A DNA stretch of 37,618 nucleotides. Origin: Chloroflexota bacterium (GTDB lineage Bacteria > Chloroflexota > UBA6077 > CF-72). Of this stretch, positions 9,122-17,682 are shown piece after piece. The stretch is taken from the NCBI GenBank assembly GCA_016191465.1, contig JACPOP010000008.1:367571-405188 (forward strand). Direction: 5' to 3'. The notes under the pieces were generated by a model. It did no database searches and had not been told where the DNA came from. It was given only the letters and a program-made list of their open reading frames with translations. The position numbers were made by a program, and so were the translations under genes. Every line of letters begins with the position of its first letter. Position 1 is the stretch's first letter.

Positions 9122-9150
9122 TTGACAGGCCGGCGGGGCTCTGCAAGAAT
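9122..9150 (+). promoter_or_regulatory. Sigma70-type promoter for the peptide ABC transporter genes
   Basis: TTGACA (9122-9127) matches the -35 consensus exactly. A 17-nt spacer is followed by AAGAAT (9145-9150), four of six matches to TATAAT. It lies in the 211-bp gap after the third glycosyltransferase and leaves a 5' leader of about 150 nt before the binding-protein gene, with GAGAGGAAGAG as a purine-rich ribosome binding region. The call rests on sequence match only. Confidence 0.6.
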
Positions 9151-9312
9151 CGGCACAATCCGAGGAGCAGCGCGATCCCGCGTCGAGGTGTTGAAGTGAG
9201 ACAGGGGCATTCGCCGCCCGAGATTCCGGCCGGCGAGCGGCCACTGTTTGGCGTCGGCGCGCGCACCTGGCTACACACTCGGTAGTTCACGAACGAGAGG
9301 AAGAGACTGGAC

Positions 9313-10923
9313 ATGAGGCGAATCCTGTCTGTGGTCGCCGCGCTTGCGCTGGTGGCATCTACGGTAGTCCCGGGCGTCGCAGTTGCCCAATCGACCCCGC
9401 AAGAGTTCACGGCGAATGTGCTCCAGGGCGAGCCCGACAACGTGGACCCCCAGGCGGCGAGCTTCGCCACCGAGGTGGCGGTCATCCTGCAGAACTTCGA
9501 GCCGCTGCTGACGATGGATGCACAACTGCGGCCGCAGCCAGGCTCCGCGCAGAGCTGGGACATCTCGGCAGACGGGCGCGTGTGGACCTTCCGCCTGTGG
9601 CCGGGGATGCGCTTCAGCGACGGGACGCCCGTCACGGCGAGCAATTTCGTGTACAGCATGCAGCGGTTGCTGAACCCGCGGCTGGCAGCCGAATATGCGT
9701 CATTCTTCGTGGACGCGGGCATTGTCGGCGCCGCGGAGTACAACAGCGGCCAGGCAGGCGCTGATGCGCTCGGCGTTCGCGCCCTCGACGACCTGACCGT
9801 CGAGTTCACCCTGAAGCAGCCAGTCGGCTTCTTCCCCAGTCTCATGACCCTGTGGGTCACTTCACCTGTCAAGCTGGACGTGCCGATCGACAACTCGAGC
9901 TGGGCGGCAGATCCCTCCACCTACATCGGCAACGGGCCATTCATGATGACGGAGTGGGTCCACCAGGACCGCATCGTCTTCGGACAGAATCCGTACTACG
10001 TGGGCGCCAGGCCCCGGCTGAATCGACTCACCTTCCTGATGGTCACCGATGGCACCGCCGACTACGCGGCCTACCTGGCCGGTGAGCGAGATGCCGCGCT
10101 GGTGCCTGATGCCAACGTCAGATCAGTGCTCGCCGACCCGTTCCTTTCGCAGGAGGCGCGTCAGTACACCGAGCTCACCACGTTCTGGCTGAACATCAAC
10201 ACCGAGCGGTCGCCGCTCAACAATGGCCTGGTCCGCAAGGCGTTCGCCCGCGCGCTGGATCGTGAGGCGTACATCAATGACATCTCCCAGGGTGTCGGCC
10301 GCCCAACCACCGGGATCATTCCGCCCGGCATGCCGGGCTTCGACCCCAACGCGGGCAGCGATCTCAGCTTCAACCCCGCGTCCGCGCGCGAGCTCCTCGC
10401 CGCGGCCGGCTACTCCAATGGCACGGGATTCCCGTCCGTCACGTTCAAGTACTCGTCGAACACCGCCAACCAGCGTCGCGCCGAGTTCATTCAGGCGCAG
10501 CTCAAGCAGAACCTGAACGTCAACATCGTGTTGACGCCCCAGGAGAGCAAGGCCTACCAGGCCGATTTCAAGGCGAAGAACTTCGACATGACCTTCGGTG
10601 GCTGGGGCGCCGACTACCCGGACCCGCAGAACTGGTATGGCACCCTGTTTACCTGCAAGGGCGGCAACAACAAGTACAACTACTGCAACCCCTCCCTTGA
10701 CCAGCTGGTGGCTCGGGCGGATCAGACGACGGACCAGGACCTGCGCTCCGAGTTGTATTCGCAGGCGCAGAACATCGTGTTGAATGACCTGCCGGTGGTG
10801 CCCATCTTCGTGCGCGGGCGTATGGTCGTCGTCAAGCCGTACATCCAGGGCCTCACCATCACGGCCCAGGACCAGTGGCCGGGCTCGTACTTCTACGACG
10901 AGGTGTCTGTCCTGCCGCACTGA
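9313..10923 (+). CDS. Oligopeptide/dipeptide ABC transporter substrate-binding protein (SBP_bac_5 family)
   Basis: A 536-residue exported binding protein. The signal peptide is MRRILSVVAALALVASTVV... with an AVA-Q type I cleavage site near residue 26, and no lipobox cysteine. The mature part begins EFTANVLQGEPDNVDPQAAS and has the family blocks LLTMDAQLRPQPGSAQSWDI, GRVWTFRLWPGMRFSDGTPV, VRKAFARALDREAYINDI and DMTFGGWGADYPDPQNWYGT (the YPDP block typical of peptide-binding members). It captures oligopeptides or similar ligands outside the membrane and delivers them to the two permeases encoded downstream. Specificity is not readable from sequence. It is separated from the permease genes by a strong hairpin, a layout that often allows more binding protein than permease. 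Confidence 0.93.
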   Translation: MRRILSVVAALALVASTVVPGVAVAQSTPQEFTANVLQGEPDNVDPQAASFATEVAVILQNFEPLLTMDAQLRPQPGSAQSWDISADGRVWTFRLWPGMRFSDGTPVTASNFVYSMQRLLNPRLAAEYASFFVDAGIVGAAEYNSGQAGADALGVRALDDLTVEFTLKQPVGFFPSLMTLWVTSPVKLDVPIDNSSWAADPSTYIGNGPFMMTEWVHQDRIVFGQNPYYVGARPRLNRLTFLMVTDGTADYAAYLAGERDAALVPDANVRSVLADPFLSQEARQYTELTTFWLNINTERSPLNNGLVRKAFARALDREAYINDISQGVGRPTTGIIPPGMPGFDPNAGSDLSFNPASARELLAAAGYSNGTGFPSVTFKYSSNTANQRRAEFIQAQLKQNLNVNIVLTPQESKAYQADFKAKNFDMTFGGWGADYPDPQNWYGTLFTCKGGNNKYNYCNPSLDQLVARADQTTDQDLRSELYSQAQNIVLNDLPVVPIFVRGRMVVVKPYIQGLTITAQDQWPGSYFYDEVSVLPH

Positions 10924-10965
10924 TCCCGGCCCGGCCGCGGATCACGCGAAGCATTCGACGAGCAG

Positions 10966-11006
10966 GACGGTTGGGGCGGACTCTCCGCGGGTCCGCCCCA
11001 ACCGTC
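10966..11006 (+). terminator. Perfect 16-bp hairpin between binding-protein and permease genes
   Basis: GACGGTTGGGGCGGAC (10966-10981) and its exact reverse complement GTCCGCCCCAACCGTC (10991-11006) flank a 9-nt loop. No T-run follows, so full intrinsic termination is doubtful. The position, just after the binding-protein stop codon and before the permease gene, suggests an mRNA-stabilising or partial-termination element that sets different expression levels. Confidence 0.7.
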
Positions 11007-11082
11007 GGCTTCCACCCTCCGCGCTCGCTGCCCTCCCGGTGCGCGCACACGTTCAAGAAGGCTCGGCAGACCCAATCCGTCT

Positions 11083-12000
11083 ATGACCCGGTACCTCATC
11101 CGTCGAGTCCTGTGGCTCGTGCCGGTGCTGTTGTTCGTGTCGCTCATCACGTTCACGCTGATGAAGCTGACGCCGGGCGGACCGTGGGACCGCGAGAAGC
11201 AACTGCCGCCACAGGTCGTCGCCGAGCTCAACCGCCGCTACAACCTGGACAAGCCGGCCTGGGAGCAGTACCTGTTCTACATGGGCAATGTGCTCCAGGG
11301 GGACCTGGGTCCTTCGTACATCTACCAGAACCGATCCGTCACCACCATCCTCCAGCAGGGCCTGCCGCACACGGCGTCCCTGGGCGCCCTGGCCGCGCTG
11401 CTCGCCGTGTGTATCGGAATACCGCTGGGTATTGTCGCCGCGCTGCGCCAGAACTCTGGCGTCGACTACGCGGCGCTCTTCTTCGCCACCCTGGGCGCCA
11501 GCGTGCCCAGCTTCGTCCTCGCGTTCATCCTGATCATCGTCTTCGCGTTGAATCTGCGACTGGTTCCCACGTCCGGCTGGGGCAAGCCGAACCAGTACAT
11601 CCTGCCAGTCGTCACGCTGGCGCTTGGTCAGGCGGCGCTTCTGACACGCCTCACCCGAGCCAGCGTACTTGAGGTCAGCCGCCAGGATTACATGCGTACG
11701 GCCCGTGCGAAGGGGCTCCAAGAGTTCCTCGTGGTGCGGCGCCACCTGCTGAAGAACGCGCTGATCCCGGTCGTCACGATTCTCGGGCCAATCCTGGCCT
11801 TTCTGATCACGGGCTCGTTCATCGTCGAGAATGTCTTCTCCATCCCAGGCGTGGGTCGGCTGTTCGTGCAGGGGATCTCGCAGCGGGACTACTCGCTCAT
11901 CATGGGCACCACGTTGCTGTACACCGCCGTGATCGCCGTGCTGAACCTCATTGTCGACATCCTGTACGGGTTCATCGATCCACGAATCACCTACCGCTAA
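11083..12000 (+). CDS. Peptide-type ABC transporter permease (DppB/OppB family)
   Basis: A 305-residue inner-membrane permease starting MTRYLIRRVLWLVPVLLFVS. It has the conserved DppB N-terminus (first helix, then MKLTPGGPWDRE), LGALAALLAVCIGIPLGIVA, and the coupling-helix EAA-type loop RTARAKGLQEFLVVRRHLLKNALIP before ENVFSIPGVGRLFVQGISQRDY. It forms half of the transmembrane channel with the DppC-like protein. An ATPase pair (DppD/DppF) is required for function, but none is encoded in this window. Confidence 0.93.
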   Translation: MTRYLIRRVLWLVPVLLFVSLITFTLMKLTPGGPWDREKQLPPQVVAELNRRYNLDKPAWEQYLFYMGNVLQGDLGPSYIYQNRSVTTILQQGLPHTASLGALAALLAVCIGIPLGIVAALRQNSGVDYAALFFATLGASVPSFVLAFILIIVFALNLRLVPTSGWGKPNQYILPVVTLALGQAALLTRLTRASVLEVSRQDYMRTARAKGLQEFLVVRRHLLKNALIPVVTILGPILAFLITGSFIVENVFSIPGVGRLFVQGISQRDYSLIMGTTLLYTAVIAVLNLIVDILYGFIDPRITYR

Positions 12001-12026
12001 GTACCTCGTGCTTCATCGTGAGACAT

Positions 12027-12084
12027 GCTCAGGACCTGCCGCGAGTTCCCCGACACGGGCCACGGGTGCGTGCAGGTGCTGAGC
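12027..12084 (+). repeat. Imperfect inverted repeat between the two permease genes
   Basis: GCTCAGGACCTGC (12027-12039) pairs with GCAGGTGCTGAGC (12072-12084) with one mismatch around a 32-nt loop. It fills most of the 136-nt gap between the DppB-like and DppC-like genes. It may be an mRNA processing or stability element. No T-run follows, so it is not called a terminator. Confidence 0.45.
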
Positions 12085-12136
12085 AGAGCAGGCATGACTG
12101 AGACTGGCGACGAGCACCAGCAGTAAGGCGCGCTCC

Positions 12137-13054
12137 TTGGTCCTCCCGAACACACCTCTCCCCTCGATCACGGTCCCGCGCGTCAGCTCGCCTTCGATTC
12201 CGCCGAGGACGTCGCGCGGCCTCTGGAAAGACGCCTGGCGCCGGCTCCTGCGCAACCGTCTGGCCCTCGTCAGCTTCTCATACGTCGTGCTCATCAGCCT
12301 GGCCGCCATCCTGGCGGACGTGCTCGCACCCTACGACCCGGCGCGGCTCTTCCCAGGGCTGTCGTACGCGCCGCCCTCGCCCGCGCACTGGCTCGGGACC
12401 GACGACGTCGGCCGCGACGTGCTCTCGCGGCTCCTGCATGGAGCACGCATCTCGCTGTCGGTGGGCATCTTCGTGCAGCTCATCATCCTGGTCATCGGAT
12501 CGCTGGTCGGGGGCATTGCCGGTTACTTTGGAGGGCGCGTTGAGAACCTGCTGATGCGGGCCACCGACGTCTTCTACGCGTTCCCCGATCTGCTGTTCGT
12601 CATCATCATCATGACCGCGATCGGCCCCAGCATCTTCAACATCTTCCTGGCCATCGCCCTTGTCAACTGGGTCAACCTGGCGCGGCTCGTCCGGGCCCAG
12701 CTTCTGTCATTGCGCGAGCGCGACTTCGTGCTCGCGGCACGCGCGCTGGGGGCTCCCGGCCAGCGCATCCTCACCCGCCACCTGCTCCCGAATGCGCTCG
12801 GGCCGATGATCGTCACGCTGATGTTCGGCATCCCGCAGACCATGTTCACAGAGGCGGCGCTGAGCTTCATCGGGCTGGGCGTCCGCCCTCCAACGGCCTC
12901 ATGGGGCACCATGATCGAGCGCGGCAACCAGGCCATCTTCTCGGCGCCGCACATGGTCCTGTTCCCGGGCATCGCCATCTCGCTGACCATGCTCGCCTTC
13001 AACTTCCTCGGCGACTGCCTGCGCGACGCGCTCGACCCCCAGACGACACGCTGA
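12137..13054 (+). CDS. Peptide-type ABC transporter permease (DppC/OppC family)
   Basis: A 305-residue permease. The given start is TTG at 12137; the conserved part begins at about residue 29 with LWKDAWRRLLRNRLALVSFS, so the first 25 or so residues are uncertain. Diagnostic features are APPSPAHWLGTDDVGRDVLS (the DppC/OppC periplasmic signature), LLHGARISLSVGIFVQLII, the EAA loop ARALGAPGQRILTRHLLPNA, and LSFIGLGVRPPTASWGTMI. It forms the second half of the channel. The downstream gene (thpR) is unrelated in function, so the transporter operon lacks its ATPases. Confidence 0.92.
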   Translation: MVLPNTPLPSITVPRVSSPSIPPRTSRGLWKDAWRRLLRNRLALVSFSYVVLISLAAILADVLAPYDPARLFPGLSYAPPSPAHWLGTDDVGRDVLSRLLHGARISLSVGIFVQLIILVIGSLVGGIAGYFGGRVENLLMRATDVFYAFPDLLFVIIIMTAIGPSIFNIFLAIALVNWVNLARLVRAQLLSLRERDFVLAARALGAPGQRILTRHLLPNALGPMIVTLMFGIPQTMFTEAALSFIGLGVRPPTASWGTMIERGNQAIFSAPHMVLFPGIAISLTMLAFNFLGDCLRDALDPQTTR

Positions 13055-13088
13055 CCGTCGCACTCGTCGCACTCGGGCAGCCGCTCCG

Positions 13089-13688
13089 ATGACCCGCGCC
13101 GCGGCCGGCGAGGCGCTGCGCCTGTTCATCGCCATCGAGCTAACCGACGCTGCACGCGCTGAGCTGGCTCGCATCATCGAGTCGGCTCGGCGCGAGGACA
13201 GGGACGGTGCGTATCGCTGGGTCAATCCAGCCCTGCTGCACGTCACGCTGCACTTCCTCGGCTCCACGCCAGCGTCGCTCGTTCCATCGATTGAGGCGGC
13301 CCTGGGCCGAGCCGCGGCTGCCGTCGAGCCGTTTCCCCTGCGCCTGAGCGAGGCTGGCAGCTTTGGCGCTGCACGGGCGCCGCGCATCCTCTGGGTGGGT
13401 TTCGACAAACCCGCCGATCCCCTGGTGCGCCTGCACCAGGGGATCGGCGCCGAGCTACGGACCGCCGGCCTGGCGGTGGAGGCGCGCCCGCTGGCGCCGC
13501 ACGTCACCGTCGCCAGACGACGCGACCGGAGCCCTCGCGATGCCGCCGTCCCGTGGCCTCGGCCGGTCGTCAGCACCGAGCTCGATGTCGCGCACGTGGC
13601 GCTCGTGCAGAGCACGCTGCTCTCCGACGGACCAGAGTACAGCGCGTTGTTGCGGGCGCCCCTCGGACGGCGCCTCAGCGACTCTTGA
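13089..13688 (+). CDS. thpR: RNA 2',3'-cyclic phosphodiesterase (2H family, ThpR/LigT)
   Basis: A 199-residue 2H phosphoesterase. The two catalytic HxTx motifs are HVTL (51-54, in LLHVTLHFLG) and HVTV (138-141, in LAPHVTVARRR). The N-terminus RLFIAIELTDAARAELARII is typical of ThpR, and length matches the family. The enzyme opens 2',3'-cyclic phosphates on RNA ends; members may also ligate tRNA halves in vitro. It lies 34 bp after the permease gene and may be co-transcribed. It converges with the PEBP-family gene, and the two share a hairpin at their 3' ends. Confidence 0.93.
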   Translation: MTRAAAGEALRLFIAIELTDAARAELARIIESARREDRDGAYRWVNPALLHVTLHFLGSTPASLVPSIEAALGRAAAAVEPFPLRLSEAGSFGAARAPRILWVGFDKPADPLVRLHQGIGAELRTAGLAVEARPLAPHVTVARRRDRSPRDAAVPWPRPVVSTELDVAHVALVQSTLLSDGPEYSALLRAPLGRRLSDS

Positions 13689-13699
13689 TCGCCTTACCG

Positions 13700-13724
13700 C
13701 TCACCGGCCAAAGCGGCCGGTGAG
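13700..13724. terminator. Bidirectional hairpin between convergent genes
   Basis: CTCACCGGCC (13700-13709) and GGCCGGTGAG (13715-13724) form a 10-bp perfect stem with a 5-nt loop. It sits 12 bp after the thpR stop codon and encodes the last residues and stop of the opposite gene, so it can serve transcripts from either side. No clear T-run is present. Confidence 0.55.
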
Positions 13725-14183
13725 ACGCGCCTCGCCCAGGACATGGCCCAGGATCGAGAAGCGGAAGAAGGCGTACGTGGTGTTTGGCCCCAGATCCAGC
13801 TTCGGCAGGTCCAGCGCGTACACCGTGATCTGGTAGTGGTGCGGCGGGTCGCCCGGCGGGGGTAACGGGCCGCCGTACTCGCTGTTGCCCCAGTCCGTGT
13901 AGCCGAGCACGCTGTCCGAGGGGTTCTTCCCAGCGGCCCCAGCCCCCGCCTCGAGGGAGGTTACGCTCGGTGGAAGGTTGAACAGAACCCAGTGGACGAA
14001 CCCCACGGTGGTCGGAGCATCCGGGTCGTACATGCTGACCGCGAAGCTCTGCGTGCCAGCCGGCGCACCAGACCAGGAAAGGTCCGGGCTGGTATTCCCG
14101 CCACCTGCCCACGTGTGCACCGTGGACATGGGCATGGGCTGATCGTCATCAAAGAGGCGACTCGCAACCGAAAAGCTGGCCAT
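13701..14183 (-). CDS. YbhB/YbcL-family Raf kinase inhibitor-like protein (PEBP family)
   Basis: A 160-residue soluble protein with the PEBP ligand-pocket signatures: NTSPDLSWSGAPAGTQSFAV, MYDPDAP (DPDAP 53-57), GFVHWVLFNLP, and GGPLPPPGDPPHHYQITVYA. The length matches bacterial YbhB/YbcL. The biochemical role of bacterial members is not settled, and small anionic ligand binding is known only for the fold. The ATG at 14183 is preceded by GGAGGG with a 6-nt spacer, one of the better ribosome sites in the window. The final LTGRFGR-stop is encoded within the hairpin shared with thpR. Confidence 0.93.
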   Translation of the reverse strand: MASFSVASRLFDDDQPMPMSTVHTWAGGGNTSPDLSWSGAPAGTQSFAVSMYDPDAPTTVGFVHWVLFNLPPSVTSLEAGAGAAGKNPSDSVLGYTDWGNSEYGGPLPPPGDPPHHYQITVYALDLPKLDLGPNTTYAFFRFSILGHVLGEARLTGRFGR

Positions 14184-14492
14184 GAAGGGCCCTCCGCTTC
14201 TTGAATCTCAGGGATATGCCATAGCCAGAATACCGGGCGAATGACTGTCGCCGGAGCCCCCCGGGCGGCATGCACCCCCCTGGCAACCTGAAACAGCCAC
14301 ATGGTACGCGGTACGCCGGACCTGCCATCTCAGGGCATGCGCTCGACAGGTGCCCAAACGCCCCATGCTATGCGCGCCATGGCCACGCCGCGCCAGCTCA
14401 TGTCACTTCGATGGCTTCAGCCAGCCCCGGGATTGGCTGCCGTCTGCCCCCGAGGCTGCTACCGCCTACGGACAGTGGATCAACGCCGCCAC
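14184..14492. other. Intergenic region upstream of the trp promoter
   Basis: About 310 bp separate the divergent PEBP gene from the trp promoter. Short open frames cross it on both strands, but none has a ribosome site or recognisable sequence. It must hold the PEBP promoter; a TATTCT-like -10 on the minus strand lacks a well-spaced -35. No other feature was recognised. Confidence 0.5.
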
Positions 14493-14523
14493 TTGTCGTA
14501 TCAGCGCCCACACGTCGTATACT
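14493..14523 (+). promoter_or_regulatory. Probable promoter of the trpS-trp-scpA operon
   Basis: TATACT (14518-14523) is a five-of-six -10 match. TTGTCG (14493-14498) is a candidate -35 with a long 19-nt spacer. Transcription would begin near 14530, just before the first conserved T-box bases, so position supports the call more than the -35 does. Confidence 0.55.
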
Positions 14524-14550
14524 GCCTCCCAATCGAATTCCACAGACGTT

Positions 14551-14850
14551 GACCAGGACGAGTACGTGTCCGGGCGGGCTCAGAGAACCGGGGTAGGTGT
14601 GAGCCGGTGCCCAGCCAGATACCGAATGGACCTGCGAGTCGCCGCCCGAACGGAACGCCACGGCGTTCCCAGTAGGCGCGGACGGAACGGGCACCGTTAT
14701 CACGGCCCAGGACGTCGCCACCGGGTGCATAACACCGGCGGCCGTGTCTGACATGAGGCCAGGGCTGCAGACGGGGCCATGGCGAACAAGGGTGGCACCA
14801 CGGAGGCCGGCGACGAGCCCTCGTCCCTGACGGACGAAGGGCTTTTTGTT
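14551..14850 (+). ncRNA. T-box riboswitch, tRNA-Trp specific
   Basis: The region has the class I T-box elements in order. A Stem I base pairs CGGGCGG (14571-14577) with CCGCCCG (14642-14648). Inside it are CAGAGAACCGG, GGTGTGAGCC and the specifier context GAATGGACCTGCGAGT, placing UGG (14627-14629), the Trp codon, in the specifier position. The T-box sequence AAGGGTGGCACCACGG (14788-14803) contains UGGC, which can pair with the acceptor end GCCA; G is the usual discriminator base of bacterial tRNA-Trp. A terminator hairpin with a T-run follows. Uncharged tRNA-Trp is expected to stabilise the antiterminator and allow transcription of trpS and the trp genes. The upstream limit is approximate. 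Confidence 0.93.
14815..14850 (+). terminator. Regulated intrinsic terminator of the T-box leader
   Basis: GCCCTCGTCC and GGACGAAGGGC form a stem with one bulged A, followed by a five-T run (GCTTTTTGTTT). Its left arm also holds the bases that would pair with the AGGG of the T-box sequence in the antiterminator, giving two mutually exclusive structures. Confidence 0.88.
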
Positions 14851-14986
14851 TCCACTCTTCCGCACTGGCAAGTGGGCCGACGCCTGTGAAGGCTCTCGCG
14901 CTCGGTACTCCCGGAGACGCAGTGCTTCCGGATTGCCTGCCAGTGCTTTCACCACCGAGCGCGCAACGCTCAGGGACGGAGCACTC

Positions 14987-16117
14987 ATGTCAGCACCCAC
15001 CAGAGCGAGCACCCTCTTCGACGAGCACGGGGCGCCTGTTGCGCCGAGTCGCCTCGGCAAAGACGGCCGCCTTCGCCTGCTCACCGGGTTGCGGCCCACG
15101 GGACGGCTGCATCTCGGCAACTACGTCGGAACGCTCGAAAAGGACGTCCAGCTCCAGGATGACCCTCGCTACGAGTGCTTCTTCCTGGTGGCAGATTTCC
15201 ACGCCCTCACCACCGGATTCGAGCGCTCGCGCGAGGTCGAGTCGAACATCCGCGAGACGCTCCTGGATTTCCTGGCCGTGGGCATCGATCCTGAACGGAG
15301 CACGATCTACCTCCAGTCACTGGTCCCCGAGGTTGCCGAGCTGTTCCTGCTGTTCTCGATGCTGGTATCCGTGTCGCGCGCGCAGCGGATCCCCACCCTG
15401 AAGGAGCAGGTACGCGACCTGAGGCTGGAGAGCGCCTCGCTCGGCCTGTTGAACTACCCGGTCCTCCAAGCCGCGGACATCCTCATGGTCCGCGGCGAGG
15501 TGGTACCGGTGGGCGAGGACCAGCTCTCGCACATCGAGCTGACCCGTGAGATCGCGCGGCGGTTCAATGGCCTGTACGGGGCGGTCTTTCCGGAATCGCA
15601 GGGGCACGTCGGACGCGTGGCCACGCTCCCGGGCCTGGACGGCAAGCCCAAGATGAGCAAGTCCATCGGCAACACGGTCGAGCTTGCGGACGACGCGGAG
15701 ACCGTCCAGAAGAAGATCAAACGGATGTTTGTCGGCGAGGCGTACGCCCGCCAGAGCCCTACCAAGCAGGGCATCCTCGAAGGCAACCCGCTGTTCATCT
15801 ACCACGAGCTCTTCAACGACGACGCAGCGCAGGTGGACGATCTCAAGGCCCGCTACACCGCGGGCCAGGTCGGCGACGGAGAGATCAAGTCGGCCCTTGC
15901 CGCCGCGTTGAACCGCTTCCTGGACCCCATCCGCCAGCGCCGGGCGCACTTTGCATCCCGGCCGGGCTACCTGGACGAGGTTGTGGCGGAAGGCACCAGC
16001 CGAGCCCGCCGCGAGGCGCGCGACACACTGGAGATGGCCCGCGATGCCATGGGCATGGGCTACTTCGGCGATGCCCGCCGCCGGGTGGAGCTGGCGGTCC
16101 AGGGAGGCCGCGCATGA
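14987..16117 (+). CDS. trpS: Tryptophan--tRNA ligase
   Basis: A 376-residue class I aminoacyl-tRNA synthetase that attaches Trp to tRNA-Trp. TGRLHLGNYVG holds the HIGH-type motif (HLGN, 42-45), GEDQLSHIEL the substrate region, and KPKMSKSIGN the KMSKS loop (222-226). An in-frame extension back to 14846 would start inside the terminator T-run, so ATG at 14987 is chosen; it has a GGACGGAG-like ribosome site. It is the first gene after the tRNA-Trp T-box, so the charging enzyme is controlled by its own substrate. Its stop overlaps the trpE start (ATGA). Confidence 0.96.
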   Translation: MSAPTRASTLFDEHGAPVAPSRLGKDGRLRLLTGLRPTGRLHLGNYVGTLEKDVQLQDDPRYECFFLVADFHALTTGFERSREVESNIRETLLDFLAVGIDPERSTIYLQSLVPEVAELFLLFSMLVSVSRAQRIPTLKEQVRDLRLESASLGLLNYPVLQAADILMVRGEVVPVGEDQLSHIELTREIARRFNGLYGAVFPESQGHVGRVATLPGLDGKPKMSKSIGNTVELADDAETVQKKIKRMFVGEAYARQSPTKQGILEGNPLFIYHELFNDDAAQVDDLKARYTAGQVGDGEIKSALAAALNRFLDPIRQRRAHFASRPGYLDEVVAEGTSRARREARDTLEMARDAMGMGYFGDARRRVELAVQGGRA

Positions 16118-17682
16118 GCGCGCACGTGTTCCCGAGCCTGGACGAGCTCGCGGCGATGGCGGCGCGCTATCGGCTCGCGCCCATCTACCGCGAGGTGCTC
16201 GCCGACGTCGAGACACCCGTCTCAGCACTGTTGAAGCTGGGCGCCGGCCCGGGCTCATTCCTCCTTGAGAGTGTGGAGGGCGGCGAGAGCGTCGCCCGCT
16301 ATTCGTTCGTGTCGGCGGGTCTGGAGCGGTCGCTGCGGATCTTCGAAGGGCACGCCCTCTACGCCGGCGCCGACGGCGAAACGCTCCTGCCGTACGACGA
16401 TCCACTGGAGCTCGTCCATAGCCTGGTGGCGCGCAAAGGCGTGGCCAAGCTTCCGGGACTGCCGCGGTTCGGCGGCGGAGCTGTCGGGTACCTGGGGTAC
16501 GAGCTGGTTCGTAAGTTCGAGCCGCGCGTCCCAGCCGCCCGGAACGACGTGCTGGGCCTCCCGCTGGCCCACCTGATGATGGTCGACACCCTGCTGGTGT
16601 TTGACCACCTGCGCGGCACCATCAAGGTGGTGACATACGTGCCGCTCGAGGACGACCTGCCCAGCGACTACCGCCGCGGTTGCCAGCGTATCGACGCGCT
16701 GCTCGACCGCCTGCGGGTGAGCGCCCCCAGCCTGGGGCTGGAGGACGCGCCGCAGCGCTCGGCGCAGGTGGGCGCGGTGCGCTCAAACCAGACCCGTGCT
16801 GAGTTCGAGGATCGGGTGCGGCGGGCCAAGGAGCAGATCGCGGCGGGCGAGTGCATCCAGGTTGTGCTCTCGCAACGCCTCAGCGTGGACACCAGCGCAT
16901 CACCCGTCACCCTCTACCGTGCGCTACGTGCGATCAACCCATCGCCCTACATGTACTTCCTGAACTTCGGCGGGTACCAGATTGTCGGCGCGTCACCAGA
17001 GCTGCTGGTGCTGGTCGAGAACGGCAATGTCAGCACCCGGCCGATCGCCGGCACCATTTCGCGTGGACAGGACGACGCGGAGGATGCGGTGTTGGAGCAA
17101 CGGCTGCTCGCCGACGAGAAGGAGCGTGCCGAGCACGTGATGCTGGTGGACCTCGGCCGCAACGACATCGGGCGGGTTGCCCGTCCCGGCAGCGTGGCCG
17201 TCCCCAGGCTGATGGGCGTCGAGCGCTACTCGCATGTCATGCACATCGTCTCGCACGTCACCGGCACGCTCCGCGCCGACTACAAGCCAGTCGACGCGCT
17301 ACGAGCCTGCTTCCCAGCGGGCACGCTCAGCGGGGCGCCGAAGGTCCGCGCCATGCAACTGATCGCGGAGATCGAGCAGGACCAGCGCGGGCCGTACGGC
17401 GGCGCCATCGGATTCTTCGGCCGCGATGGCGACCTGGAAGCGGCCATCACCATCCGCACGATGGTGCTGAAGGACGGCGTGGCGCACGTGCAGGCAGGTG
17501 GCGGGATCGTGGCCGACTCGGATCCCACGGCCGAGTACGAGGAGTCGATGAACAAGGCGCGGGCGGTGCTCACGGCCGTGGCCGAAGCCGACCGCATGGA
17601 GGCAGCGAGCCGCCTTGCGGTGCCCTCCGATGGGTCATTGGGCCATGCGGCGGTCCCGGTGACGGAGGTTCTTACGGCATGA
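16114..17682 (+). CDS. trpE: Anthranilate synthase component I
   Basis: A 522-residue protein that converts chorismate to anthranilate with ammonia from TrpG. The N-terminal domain carries [10 protein letters not shown], the LLES motif that binds feedback Trp. The chorismate-binding domain shows [75 protein letters not shown] and [19 protein letters not shown]. All features favour TrpE over PabB. It overlaps trpS and trpG by 4 bp each, indicating coupling and a balanced TrpE:TrpG ratio. Confidence 0.96.
   Translation: MSAHVFPSLDELAAMAARYRLAPIYREVLADVETPVSALLKLGAGPGSFLLESVEGGESVARYSFVSAGLERSLRIFEGHALYAGADGETLLPYDDPLELVHSLVARKGVAKLPGLPRFGGGAVGYLGYELVRKFEPRVPAARNDVLGLPLAHLMMVDTLLVFDHLRGTIKVVTYVPLEDDLPSDYRRGCQRIDALLDRLRVSAPSLGLEDAPQRSAQVGAVRSNQTRAEFEDRVRRAKEQIAAGECIQVVLSQRLSVDTSASPVTLYRALRAINPSPYMYFLNFGGYQIVGASPELLVLVENGNVSTRPIAGTISRGQDDAEDAVLEQRLLADEKERAEHVMLVDLGRNDIGRVARPGSVAVPRLMGVERYSHVMHIVSHVTGTLRADYKPVDALRACFPAGTLSGAPKVRAMQLIAEIEQDQRGPYGGAIGFFGRDGDLEAAITIRTMVLKDGVAHVQAGGGIVADSDPTAEYEESMNKARAVLTAVAEADRMEAASRLAVPSDGSLGHAAVPVTEVLTA

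Noticed and set aside
7878-9920. A 680-codon minus-strand open frame spanning a glycosyltransferase, a promoter gap and part of the binding-protein gene.
   Set aside because: It crosses gene boundaries of well-supported plus-strand genes and has Arg/Ala-rich unstructured composition.
12094-12126. A 10-codon open frame (MTETGDEHQQ) before the DppC-like gene, considered as a leader peptide.
   Set aside because: No SD and no regulatory codon run; most likely chance.
14301-14552. An 83-codon open frame upstream of the T-box.
   Set aside because: It overlaps the promoter, lacks a ribosome site and has no recognisable sequence.
14846-14986. N-terminal extension of TrpRS back to 14846.
   Set aside because: It would start in the T-run of the terminator; the added residues are not part of the TrpRS family.
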